Source of the DNA: Mastigias papua
Lineage: Eukaryota; Cnidaria; Scyphozoa; Rhizostomeae; Mastigiidae
Direction of reading: 5' to 3'
Length of the DNA stretch: 64,000 bases
NCBI GenBank assembly: GCA_964019165.1
Contig: OZ025270.1
Span: forward strand, 5,711,144-5,775,143
Of this stretch, positions 33,777 to 43,119 are shown in pieces. A program made the position numbers and the translations under genes. Below the pieces are notes generated by a model. That model ran no database searches. It was not told the DNA's origin and saw nothing but the letters and a program-made list of their open reading frames with translations. Every line of letters starts with the position of its first letter. The stretch's first letter is position 1.

Positions 33777-33944
33777 TGTTGCGATTTAAAGGGTTCTCAG
33801 AGAAAGACTCAGTTAATGGCAACGTCTTTATTTCATCTCAAACGACTACAACTAACTAAAAAGTGTAACAACGTTTGTTAAGAAGCTTCTGTTGGCTGCA
33901 TTCCAATATATATATAAAGGGTTGCCGCTATGCCAATCACAACA
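33777..33944 (-). repeat. Gypsy-B 3' LTR
   Basis: 168 bp, plus-strand start TGTTGCGATTTAAAGG and end CCAATCACAACA; identical by eye to 38,786-38,953. Confidence 0.95.
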
Positions 33945-33961
33945 CCATCCCCCCATTAAAT

Positions 33962-36900
33962 CTAGTGGGTTACGAAGTCTCCAAACCGCAAAGGGGGGTT
34001 TATATTTTGCCTCAATCTAGGTGGTCGATGTAGAGGGCCGGTTTGATTTTCTGGTACTTCCTCCCTGGGCATGGTGGTGAGCTCTATTTCCTCTGCTTCC
34101 CGGACTGGACAATGTGGTTCCCCCTTGTTGAATGGGATTGTGCAAGATTTTACCTGATTGTGGTGCACCACGATGTCTTTCCCTGCTTTAGAACGCAATT
34201 TGTAGTTGACACCTTGATGAGAAATAATTTTATATGGCCCAATCCACCTCCCCCCAAATTTCCAAGCCTTAGGGCGACGCAACCATACAGATTGGCCAGG
34301 GAGCAAAGGAGTCCAGTTACTATTCTTTACATTACCTGGCTGGCTATACTTTTGTCTACTGCGAGCTAAATTCTCTCTAGCTACATCTGCGACTGACTGC
34401 AAATTACGACGGATCAAGGCAGCATATTCGTGTTGACTGCAAGGGTTTTTTAAGGGTAACCCCAGATCTAGCTCCAGTGGGGTTCTAGCAAGACGACCAA
34501 AAACCATTTCGTAGGGACTATAACCGGTTGACGCGTGAGTGCTAGTATTGTAGGCATAGGCAACTAGATCCACCCAACAGTCCCAGTCATGTTGGTGTTT
34601 CGAGACGTAGCTGGTAAGCATGTCCTGCAAAGTACGATTTTGCCGTTCAACAAGACCATCGCACTGAGGGTGGTATGCTGATGTGCGAGATTTATGTACG
34701 CCCATTAGGCAGCATATTTCATGCATCAAATTGCTTTCGAAATTTCTGCCCTGATCGGAGTGGATAACGGTAGGTGGCCCAAATCTACTGAAAACTTTTG
34801 ACACTAGGATTTCAGCAACAGTCCTAGCTTTTTGGTCTTTGGTAGGAAACACCTCACACCATTTGGTGAAATGATCCATAATAACCAGCAAATGTTTGTT
34901 CCCTTGTGTGGTTTCAGGCAAGGGACCCATATAGTCCATTGCCCAAAATATAAATGGCTCATTAACGGTAATAGATTGCAAGGGAGCCTTTATGTGGTTA
35001 GGATCCAGTTTAATTTGTGCACAGACCTGACAATTTTTGACGAAATCTTGTAACTGAGTAGTCATATGCGGCCAAAAGTACCGCTCTTTAGCCTTAAGAA
35101 GAGTGCGTTTGAGTCCTAAATGACCAGAAAAAGGACTACAATGAAGGCCTTGCATGACCGATTGGACCAAGTGGCCAGGTATGACAAATGAATAGCGTGG
35201 CAAGGAATGATTAGCAGAAAGGTTTTTGACAAGAAGTCCATTAACTAGATAAAGATCATCCCAACAATGCCAAAATACGCGCAAGGATGGTGTGCCAGCC
35301 CATACAAAATACGGGGGCTTGGGCATATCAGCTAGTTTTAACTCCATAATGGTGGATATGTATGGATCATCTTGTTGGGCTTGTTGTAAATTGTAGCCTG
35401 GAGTCATGGTAGTGGCATAAGTAGCTAAGGGTGAAATAGGGGGGTCAGAGGAAACTGGGGGACAACTAGATGTTGGCAATGGCATGCGAGATAAAGCATC
35501 AGCGTTTTGGTTAGCGGTACCAGGGCGATGCTTAACAACAAAAGAGAATTCCTGAAGGGCCATAACCCACCTAGCAAGCCGTCCCTTTGGCTCTACAGAG
35601 TGGAGCCACTGTAAGGCGCTATGATCAGTAATCAAGGTGAAGTCTCTTCCCAGTAGATATACACGATAATGATCAATGGCAAAGATGATGGCTAAAGCTT
35701 CTTTTTCAGTGGTAGAATAGCATTTCTCACGGTCTAAAAGTGAACGACTAGCATACGATATCACGTGTTCTCGACCAGAGTTATCTAATTGAGTTAGTAC
35801 AGCACCCAGTCCCTTATCAGAGGCATCCGTCTGCAAGAAAAAACGTTTGTCAAATTGAGGATAAGCGAGAATGGGTGCGCTACAAAGTAAGGATTTAAGT
35901 TGCAGAAAGGCTTGCTCCTGCAAGTCAGTCCAGGAAAAAGAGGAACCTTTCTTGGTAAGCTGCACAAGAGGGGCAGACAGGACTGCAAAGTTGGGTATAA
36001 AATTACGGTAGTACCCTGCTAAACCTAAGAATGACCGTACTTGTTGCACATTGGTGGGAGGAGCGAGAGCAGAAACAGCTTCAATTTTGTGGGGATCCGT
36101 GTGAATCCCAGCAGATGAAACGACATGGCCTAAATACGTGACTCTATCAGCGCCAAAACAACATTTAGAGGCTTTAACACGAAGGTTATGTTGCTGAAAA
36201 CGACCTAAAACTAACTCAAGCCTTTCACAGTGCTGCTGTAAATTTATGGATGGAATTATTATGTCGTCAAAATAACACAAACACGTATCATACTTAAGGC
36301 CAGACAGTACAATTTGAATAGCCCTTTGGAAAGTGGCACAACCATTAGACACACCAAATGGCATTCTCAGAAATTCCCATAACCCCTCAGGAGTAATAAA
36401 GGCTGTTTTTTCACGATCTTCAGGTGACATAGCTATCTGCCAATAACCAGATCTAAGATCTAGAGTACTGAACATGGTCGATCCCTGGAGAGAATCTAAA
36501 AGGTCATCAATTCTAGGGAGGGGGTGAGCATCCCGTTTCGTCACAGCGTTTAATTTACGGTAGTCCACACAAAAACGAAAGTTACCGTCTTTCTTCTTTA
36601 CTAAAACTATGGGGGAGGCCCATGGAGAAGTACTTTGTTGGATAACCCCCTGTTCCAACATGTCAGAAATCTGTCTGTTGACTTCATCTCTATAAGCGTA
36701 TGGGAATCGCCTCGGGTATTGCCGTATGGGGTCAGTATTACCAGTATTGATTGTGTGAGTTATCACGTCAGTATAGCCAAGACTTTCGTCAAATACATTT
36801 GCGTACTTTAGGAGCGTATTTAAAATGACCTGACGATCATGGTCATTCAACGAGGGACTGATAACCGCTTTCAGCTCTTCAATAAGACTAACTTTATTGG

Positions 36901-37807
36901 CAGGCTGGCAAGAAAATGCTTTAGCATAATTAGGTAGGGGAGTGCCCTGTGTATCCACAGAAGACAGGGTATCAAGGAGAGGGCAATACTCACCTATGCG
37001 CTGTCCAGCCTGTAAAGTAATATCACAATTAGATGTGTTCATGATTCTAAGAGCTACCTGTCTACCTACGGCCTGGTTGACAGAATACGCTACTAAGAGA
37101 TGGCTTGGCAACGAGTCATGCTGGATAGGTGCTATCATGCCTAGCTGATCTTTGGCACTTTTAGGAACGTGTACTAAAACAAAAGCTTCGGTTCTACCTG
37201 GCAAACAAACACTATTCACTAAAGTAATAGGAACAGGACTCCTCGAAGGGCATTGGGAAAACACATCGGAATTACTAACGACGCTATCGGTAAGAGGACG
37301 AGGGGGAGAAAGGGAGGTGGGGGCCTCATCTCTAGGGGTAATGAGGGTCTTCCCATGGCGACCTACTAAGTAATAAGTGCCAGTGCGCTCTCTAGTTAGT
37401 GCCAACCCATTGGAGGTTAGAAAGTCCCACCCAAGAACACACTCCAAGGGGGAAAATAATTTTTCGGAAATTAAGAACTTACCGGTATAAACATCGCCAT
37501 TACCAGGAAAGGTAAGAGAAGCCTGCACAATCCCATCAACCGGCAAAGGCAGGCCATTTATTCCAACGCAGTGCTGAACTGTGTTTTGAATAAGTGGCCG
37601 AGGCCGCAATTTGTTAAATGTGTCTCGAGATAGAAACGAGACCATAGACCCGGTATCAATTAAGGCGGGAAAGGTTAAATCCCCGAAAAGGCAAGAAACA
37701 AGTGGCTGGTTGGGGGCTTGAAACGAAGCCGTGCATGACCCAGCAGAGAAAATACAGGGGTGACCTTCAACCCAGCCCTCTATTGAGGCACCCCTTTGAA
37801 GTTTAAA
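33962..37807 (-). CDS. pol: Gypsy-B Pol (by -1 frameshift from gag)
   Basis: An open minus-strand frame from the TTTAAAC site to the stop at 33,962-33,964. An internal ATG at 37,645 is not the likely start, because the protease active site (ALIDTGS) lies just upstream of it in the same frame. Order: aspartic protease, reverse transcriptase (YPRRFPYAYR, KKKDGNFRFCVDYRKLN, CYFDDIIIPS near 36,270), RNase H (QTDASDKGLGAVL, TEKEALAIIF), integrase zinc module (HCSPFSGHLG...CQVCAQIK), core with FWAMDYMGPL (Asp), HSDQGRNFES (Asp) and DGLVERQNR (Glu), and a GPY/F-like RWIGPYKI near 34,230. About 1,280 codons, normal for Gypsy pol. No chromodomain seen. Confidence 0.93.
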   Translation of the reverse strand, partial: FKLQRGASIEGWVEGHPCIFSAGSCTASFQAPNQPLVSCLFGDLTFPALIDTGSMVSFLSRDTFNKLRPRPLIQNTVQHCVGINGLPLPVDGIVQASLTFPGNGDVYTGKFLISEKLFSPLECVLGWDFLTSNGLALTRERTGTYYLVGRHGKTLITPRDEAPTSLSPPRPLTDSVVSNSDVFSQCPSRSPVPITLVNSVCLPGRTEAFVLVHVPKSAKDQLGMIAPIQHDSLPSHLLVAYSVNQAVGRQVALRIMNTSNCDITLQAGQRIGEYCPLLDTLSSVDTQGTPLPNYAKAFSCQPANKVSLIEELKAVISPSLNDHDRQVILNTLLKYANVFDESLGYTDVITHTINTGNTDPIRQYPRRFPYAYRDEVNRQISDMLEQGVIQQSTSPWASPIVLVKKKDGNFRFCVDYRKLNAVTKRDAHPLPRIDDLLDSLQGSTMFSTLDLRSGYWQIAMSPEDREKTAFITPEGLWEFLRMPFGVSNGCATFQRAIQIVLSGLKYDTCLCYFDDIIIPSINLQQHCERLELVLGRFQQHNLRVKASKCCFGADRVTYLGHVVSSAGIHTDPHKIEAVSALAPPTNVQQVRSFLGLAGYYRNFIPNFAVLSAPLVQLTKKGSSFSWTDLQEQAFLQLKSLLCSAPILAYPQFDKRFFLQTDASDKGLGAVLTQLDNSGREHVISYASRSLLDREKCYSTTEKEALAIIFAIDHYRVYLLGRDFTLITDHSALQWLHSVEPKGRLARWVMALQEFSFVVKHRPGTANQNADALSRMPLPTSSCPPVSSDPPISPLATYATTMTPGYNLQQAQQDDPYISTIMELKLADMPKPPYFVWAGTPSLRVFWHCWDDLYLVNGLLVKNLSANHSLPRYSFVIPGHLVQSVMQGLHCSPFSGHLGLKRTLLKAKERYFWPHMTTQLQDFVKNCQVCAQIKLDPNHIKAPLQSITVNEPFIFWAMDYMGPLPETTQGNKHLLVIMDHFTKWCEVFPTKDQKARTVAEILVSKVFSRFGPPTVIHSDQGRNFESNLMHEICCLMGVHKSRTSAYHPQCDGLVERQNRTLQDMLTSYVSKHQHDWDCWVDLVAYAYNTSTHASTGYSPYEMVFGRLARTPLELDLGLPLKNPCSQHEYAALIRRNLQSVADVARENLARSRQKYSQPGNVKNSNWTPLLPGQSVWLRRPKAWKFGGRWIGPYKIISHQGVNYKLRSKAGKDIVVHHNQVKSCTIPFNKGEPHCPVREAEEIELTTMPREEVPENQTGPLHRPPRLRQNINPPLRFGDFVTH

Positions 37808-38751
37808 GACTTACCAGACATCGATGAGCCTTGTGAGGAACAGACATAGTTGTTGGCGCATTGGTGTTGTTCATGGCCCCAGCCCGCACAGAGGGCACAT
37901 TGTAAAGTATAGGGGCAGGAATTCACAAAATGCCCAAGTCCATTACAATTAAAGCAGCGACGGGCTTGGTTGTTCCGTGATCTTGTATTTTGACGTGTCT
38001 GGGGGTGAAATCCATCTGGTGCACTGTTCTGCATACGTGGAGCGGTAAAACGGCGCGTGAAAGGTTGGTGGGGCGGCTGAGGAGTAGGGGCAGACATCGC
38101 GGCTTCAAGGTGCTTATGGCGGTCTGTCAAAGCAGTAACTGCGGCAGTAAGTTGCGTCACAGTGTCTTGAAGGCTGTGAAATTTGCTTGCCATCTTTTCG
38201 TCATCAACTCCAGCGGCCGGTTTGACGGCAAAGGTCAAAGTGGGGATATCTGCTTGACGAATAGCCCGAAAACGTTTTGCGAAGTTCTCCATTTCCGCCA
38301 ATGACGGCGTTGGATTGGCTTCTAAGAGTTTCAACCGTATGCCTTCGGGCAAACCACGCATAAATTGCCTGCTTAATAGGGCCTCTCGTGCAGCATCGCT
38401 GAGGGAAGGATCGGCTTTTGAAAGTAAGTCCTTCAAATTCCATAAAAATATAGTGGGGTCCTCGTCTGGCCGGAGAAGGCGATGTTCAAATGTCGCAAAA
38501 TTTCGTTCGCGATCAACAGCAGGGCAAAAGGAGGCCAGCAATTGTTCTTTCAAATTCCGATACGAGCCTTTCACCTCGTCGGGCAAAGCATGGAAATAGG
38601 CGGCAGCAGGCCCCCTTAGAAAGGCTGGTAGAACTTGTAACTGCTTCTCCTCATTCCAAGCATTGGCAGTAGAGCAGCATTCGAATTGGCGAAACCAGGA
38701 AACAATATCGCCTGAATCAAACTTCTCAGGTTGAATTGAAAAAGTTGCCAT
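37780..38751 (-). CDS. gag: Gypsy-B Gag
   Basis: 323 codons from ATG at 38,751, about 35 nt after the 5' LTR. The N-terminal part has FRQFECCSTANAW and LPAFLRGPAAAYFHALP; the core has FEHRLLRPDEDPTIFLW and LLSRQFMRGLPEGIRLKL. A predicted helical middle follows (KFHSLQDTVTQLTAAVTAL), a Pro/Arg-rich linker, and two knuckles (CFNCNGLGHFVNSC and CALCAGWGHEQHQC) near the end. It stops seven codons after the slippery heptamer. The near-complete match in order to Gypsy-1 gag shows common descent. Confidence 0.93.
   Translation of the reverse strand: MATFSIQPEKFDSGDIVSWFRQFECCSTANAWNEEKQLQVLPAFLRGPAAAYFHALPDEVKGSYRNLKEQLLASFCPAVDRERNFATFEHRLLRPDEDPTIFLWNLKDLLSKADPSLSDAAREALLSRQFMRGLPEGIRLKLLEANPTPSLAEMENFAKRFRAIRQADIPTLTFAVKPAAGVDDEKMASKFHSLQDTVTQLTAAVTALTDRHKHLEAAMSAPTPQPPHQPFTRRFTAPRMQNSAPDGFHPQTRQNTRSRNNQARRCFNCNGLGHFVNSCPYTLQCALCAGWGHEQHQCANNYVCSSQGSSMSGKSLNFKGVPQ
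37801..37807 (-). promoter_or_regulatory. -1 frameshift heptamer TTTAAAC (Gypsy-B gag/pol)
   Basis: On the minus strand, TCT-TTA-AAC in the gag frame places T-TTA-AAC in the slippery register. The -1 frame is open from here through the protease. Same motif and distance to the gag stop as in Gypsy-1. Confidence 0.7.
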
Positions 38752-38785
38752 TCTGGGTACACTTCTCTGTTACCTCTGTCACCAA

Positions 38786-38953
38786 TGTTGCGATTTAAAG
38801 GGTTCTCAGAGAAAGACTCAGTTAATGGCAACGTCTTTATTTCATCTCAAACGACTACAACTAACTAAAAAGTGTAACAACGTTTGTTAAGAAGCTTCTG
38901 TTGGCTGCATTCCAATATATATATAAAGGGTTGCCGCTATGCCAATCACAACA
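38786..38953 (-). repeat. Gypsy-B 5' LTR
   Basis: 168-bp partner of 33,777-33,944, followed on the minus strand by TTGGTGACAG. Confidence 0.95.
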
Positions 38954-40051
38954 TAACAATGCTGGTGTTTCCTTAAGTTTCCTTATTTGCGACTTAAGTC
39001 TAGCAAATGTGGTGTTAAAATTTGACGATAACTGCTTATGCCCAATTTTCCATGGCAAACTTACCGAGTACCTCTCTCCATCGTATGTAATATCATCAAT
39101 TACTTCAGAATAAATACTTCTATCCTCTCTAATACCTACCGTATCTAGGTCCCAAAATTTTTCCACCTTGTTTTCCAGGCTGGTTTCAACAAAGGCTACA
39201 TTAGTGCTATTTAAGGACTGAATGATTGACTTACCTCTCAAAGGTCCTGATAGTACCCAACCCAATTCCGTCCTTACTGCCACTGGCTCGTTCTTTTTCC
39301 CTCTTATTGTCTCTTGGCCTTGAAAATCCCACGGGTAATCCGCTCCAACTAAAACATCAACTCTTAAACAATCCTCATCAGAAACATCTGAAAATTCAAT
39401 ACTGGTTAAATGTGGATATAACATCTGCACATGTTCTACATGGCAATTGGCAACATCAGATATCTTTTCCACAACGTATGCTTCTATTTTAATTCGCCTC
39501 CCTCCGTTCATAGCTCTCAAATCAAATTCTACCACATTTCTCACTTTTCTGTCGATTTCCTCACTTCCGAATGTTTTTATTCCCAAAGTTTCCTTCCTCA
39601 CGATTCCTAATTTCGCCTTCTCCACTACGTCTCTTGTAACAAATGTTTTCTGGCTCCCACTGTCAAATAACACACGCACGGTATTCTCATTACTCCCATT
39701 CACAACTGCTTGCGCGGTTTGCAACGCGGCGGAACTAGTTGGGCCTAAGCTGCTGGTGCAAGATGTTACATTCGCGCTACCTAGAATGGATCCTACGATA
39801 GGGGGAGCAGTGGGATTGGCAGGGTGCATGCTTTTGCTAGATTGCGAGTCCCTATTCCTCTCACACAAAGCTACATGATGTCTACCGTTACATACTTTGC
39901 AAAATAATCTTGATCTACATTCTACAGCTTTGTGGCCTTTACTGATACAGATGAAACAACGTCCATACTTTCTAACAATATTTTTACGGGCATTCACATT
40001 TGTTACCTGGTCACAATGTTCTTCTTCATGTTCTTGTTGGCAAAGGCACAC
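38954..40051 (-). pseudogene. BEL-2 zinc knuckles, protease and linker
   Basis: A minus-strand frame beginning in a first zinc-binding segment (CLCQQEHEEEHC), then CFICISKGHKAVEC and CKVCNGRHHVALC, a Ser/Pro linker, protease VRVLFDSGSQKTFVT (DSG type, near 39,670), a DUF1758-like region with RVDVLVGADYPWDF and TELGWVLSG, and the pre-RT linker. It ends at the Gypsy-B boundary and resumes in frame at 33,776. It is in a different frame from the preceding gag, which breaks near 40,045. Confidence 0.88.
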
Positions 40052-41151
40052 CGTTTTCTGAATCTGTCTGCTCGAAATGTGTGCAAGGCTGTGGCTGTTC
40101 CATCACTCAGTTTGTCTGGAAATCGCCTTGAGGGCTGATGTCTTCTCTCGGTATTTCCTGGTCCGAAAATTGGAACCTGTATTTCTCGAACTTGCACTTC
40201 TTTCTTCAGATGTTCCAGAAATTTCCCCACGTTCCATTCCAAATGATCTGTATCTGCCGCACGGATCATGTTCCATCGAACACCTTGAGGGATCTTTTCT
40301 AGTAGAACAGGCACAACAATGCTGGCGTATGTCTCCTCATCTACTTCCATTGCTTTCAATCCTCTGTAATGTGTTTCTACCTTGTCGTGCAGAGCTCGCA
40401 TCTTATCTATCTGTCTTTCATCATATACGTCCTTGATAGTCATCATTGCATTCATGTGTGCTCGTTTGATCAAGGTGGGTTTCGCATAGCGCTGTTGTAA
40501 TAGCTCTACTGCTGCTCTGTAGTTTGATGCTGTGATTTGGAACCCAGAAATAACCGACCTGGCTGGTTCTAACAAGGACTTTCTCAAGTACTGAAACTTT
40601 ACCGCGTCTGGGAGGTCTTCGTCTTGGTCTATGATGCTGCTAAAAGCGTCCCAAAACTCAGGCCAATCTTGGGGTTCTCCGTTAAATGTCTGCAGTTCTA
40701 ATTTGGGTAGCTTGGCTTTAGCTTTCTTTGCCGAACTGCTCCCTGACAACGACACATTTTCCATCTGTGCTTGATGAAGCACGGCCGCACCCGTTCCCAA
40801 CTTTTCTTCGATCTCCGCTAGTATCTCTGATACCCCCATTAAAATTGATTCCGATTCTTCAACCTCTTGAATGCATGCTGCCCCATCGCATTCTTCACCC
40901 ATAATGTCCAGAATCTTCTCGTCTAGACTCCGAAGCATGTCCTTTTTATCCATTAAAATTTCCTTGTATTTCAACAAGTCCCTTTTGTTGCCATCTATCC
41001 GAAACTTTCTAACGCTCTCTCTAGCTGCCGGCAATGTCCGTGTAACGTATGCTCTGTGCGCCCCTCGCACCTTCCGTAGCTTTTTCAATTCCATTCCGAT
41101 ACCAACAGCAAGTTCCTGCAACATTTCTGATTCATTTTCCCTCGCCATCAT
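40003..41151 (-). pseudogene. gag: BEL-2 Gag N-terminal part, frameshifted at its end
   Basis: From ATG at 41,151, some 26 nt after the 5' LTR, an open frame of 382 codons. KLRKVRGAHRAYVTR at the start resembles the same region of BEL-1 (KKRIRGGYRAHVSK). The DUF1759-like core follows (KLPKLELQTFNGEPQDWPEFW, LRKSLLEPARSVISG, LLQQRYAKPTLIKRAHM). Near 40,045 the zinc-knuckle reading leaves the frame: the proper knuckle continues in the neighbouring frame (38,954-40,051). A single-base change is the simplest cause; a functional frameshift is less likely because BEL-1 is a single frame. Confidence 0.9.
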
Positions 41152-41176
41152 TCTATCCGGGTGGTGCCTCCAATTG

Positions 41177-41446
41177 TGTTGGGACCGGTACCGCTACCGA
41201 TACCCCTATCTAAAATTTAATGAAGGCGTAGGCAAAGAAAACAAAATTGTTGCTTGAACTGTAAGATTTATCACTGTCACTCCATCTCTACAACTACAAC
41301 TGATACATATGAGAACGTGCAAACAGTAAAAAACAACCGTATGAACTGTCAAACTAATATATTTTCCTAACATAAACCAGCCTTGCACAGCAAGCGCGCG
41401 CTAATCATGCTGTTCTGCTGCGCCAAGCGATGCCAGCGCCTTGACA
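41177..41446 (-). repeat. BEL-2 5' LTR
   Basis: 270-bp partner of 24,654-24,923. Confidence 0.95.
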
Positions 41447-41451
41447 CATAT

Positions 41452-41687
41452 GAAATAGGAGATGAAATCACCATATATAATCAACATTAAGAGGACTTCA
41501 TTTTATAAGAGAAGTCATCATCATTCATAAGTTACTGCAACAATATTTGATAAGTAACCTTTCACCAAATCTGTATTCTTTTTCTGACAATGCAAAATAA
41601 GACACTTAACATAATGATTTTGTTACACTTCCCTTTTATCCATAGCTCCGGTATCTCATGTACCTCTTGCTAGATATATCATCAAAT
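41452..41687. other. Middle piece of the periodic-ended TIR element
   Basis: This lies between the BEL-2 right target copy and the left target copy (CATCAAAT, 41,680-41,687) of the RING transposon. No coding capacity. It continues logically into 47,504-47,963. Confidence 0.5.
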
Positions 41688-41695
41688 GGGGTCCG

Positions 41696-41791
41696 TTCGA
41701 TATTCCGACAGTTCGATATTCCGACAGTTCGATATTCCGACAGTTCGATATTCCGACAGTTCGATATTCCGACAGTTCGATATTCCGACAG
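41696..41791 (+). repeat. Six perfect 16-bp units, left end of the transposon
   Basis: TTCGATATTCCGACAG repeated six times without a mismatch, starting 8 bp from the terminus. Probably multiple transposase binding sites (inference). Confidence 0.95.
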
Positions 41792-42146
41792 TTGATTTTG
41801 ACTATGTTATAGTACATTCCTTAGGTAAGTGCATTAACAAGACCAGGGACGCCTGCACATGAAAAGGGCAAGGGGGTAAAATTTGTTTCCAGGGCACCAG
41901 ACATGATGAAATATTTTTATAAGAACGGTATATTATTTTATGGCGGGTGCTGAAAGAGTATTTCATCCTAAGATGCTACTCCAACCGACTTTCGAAAATT
42001 CAACGACTTAAGAATAATATAAAATCTTATTTTCAAATTGAAAGAACACAGTAAGATTTTGGCAGCCAATTTAACTAAAACAATATTTTGGAATATTGCT
42101 TCCTTGACTGCTCCTAAAATTTTCAGCGGATATTTCTAGGCCCAGG

Positions 42147-42952
42147 TAACAAGGGCGAAAATCGTTATTAACCAATCAGCTTCATACTCTCATATGCTGT
42201 AAAAGCCAATCAGAGCTCGTAGAGGCCCCCTGACTCTTCTGAAAATGTAAACAATGGCGGCCAAACAGCCGCCGAGCTGTGGGAAAGTGACGCTCGAACT
42301 CCGAACTGCTGCATGCAAAAAACGCTCAAAACAAAATAAACTGATGTTTTTCATTTAATATAGGAGTCATTCTAGGTTTTCATCGTGCGCATTTTGAAAA
42401 CTCCCTATTAAACTGGAGATATGACAGTTTAAAGTTAGCCTAAATTCGCCAAATTTGCACTACACTTGAAGCTTCGAACCACAGTACAGTATTTACCACA
42501 CATCCACACAGACTGTCTGCTTTTAAATTGAAATCATCTTATAAAGTCATACAAACTATTGAATTTCTAACAATTTCAATTAGGCTTTTACAATTTTAAC
42601 CATTTGTTAGATACCAAAAAGGCCTTCTTTAACACAATTCTCTCTATCTACTGTACATCAAATTTTGTTACTTGAATTTTGAAAAGGTAACTTGGTCACC
42701 TGAAGAAAATTGAAATCCAACAGTAATTGTTGCTATCATTAATTATTGCCGCATCCTAATGCGGCGAGGAGGCCTATCTTTATTTTCGGTTCAACACTAA
42801 TTTTTTTCATGGAATATCAATTTGTAATAAGTCTACATGATGATGCAGGGGGCTATCACCACAAATTCTCTACATACAAGTCTAACACTCCCGAGAGAAT
42901 TGAACGCCCGTCGTGTTAAATCAATATTACAAAAGTACATTTTCAGATCAAA
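42147..42952 (+). repeat. 806-bp internal inverted repeat, left arm
   Basis: Begins TAACAAGGGCG and ends TTCAGATCAAA. The reverse complement matches 46,429-47,234 over the same length with no mismatch in the roughly 230 bp I compared base by base and none noticed elsewhere. It holds no open frame and could carry the promoter for the inward gene. Confidence 0.93.
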
Positions 42953-43119
42953 TGTTAAATGTACTTTACGAAACCCCTGTTATGTTGAAACAAAGCTGTA
43001 AGGAATGTTGTTTGGAGAATTTATTTGACTTATCTTGATACGATACTATTAAGTTTTTAAAGAAAATTACTTAATAATGCCGAAAGTGTTCACAAGGCTT
43101 TGTCATAATCCTCTTCATT

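Larger units (their letters stand above)
33777..38953 (-). mobile_element. Gypsy-B: intact-looking Ty3/Gypsy element inside BEL-2 pol
   Basis: 168-bp LTRs (33,777-33,944 and 38,786-38,953), identical by eye, with TAAC duplications at 33,773-33,776 and 38,954-38,957. Minus orientation; 5,177 bp. The candidate primer-binding site starts TTGGTGACAG, as in Gypsy-1. A polypurine stretch (AATGGGGGGATGG) abuts the 3' LTR. Gag (323 codons) and pol are both open and linked by a -1 slippery heptamer. This copy looks competent and is the intact relative against which the damage in Gypsy-1 can be read. Confidence 0.95.
24654..41446 (-). mobile_element. BEL-2: BEL/Pao retrotransposon invaded by two Gypsy elements
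   Basis: Two 270-bp LTRs (24,654-24,923 and 41,177-41,446; one C/G difference seen) are flanked by CATAT at 24,649-24,653 and 41,447-41,451. Transcription runs right to left. A polypurine tract (AAGAAGGGGTGG on the minus strand) abuts the left LTR. The 16.8-kb span contains Gypsy-A and Gypsy-B; without them BEL-2 is about 6.0 kb, normal for the family. Removing each Gypsy and one 4-bp duplication restores the pol frame exactly. Apart from a shift in gag the coding is open, so BEL-2 was young when it was hit. Confidence 0.93.

Noticed and set aside
37645..37647. Start of Gypsy-B pol at an internal ATG
   Set aside because: The protease active site lies just upstream in the same frame, and the frame is open back to the slippery site.
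40003..40060. Programmed frameshift in BEL-2 gag
   Set aside because: BEL-1 has gag and pol in one frame, and the break falls inside a zinc knuckle; a single-base error or mutation is simpler.
41696..41791. CRISPR-like array
   Set aside because: The 16-bp units are head-to-tail with no spacers, mirrored at the other end of a transposon, in a eukaryotic context.
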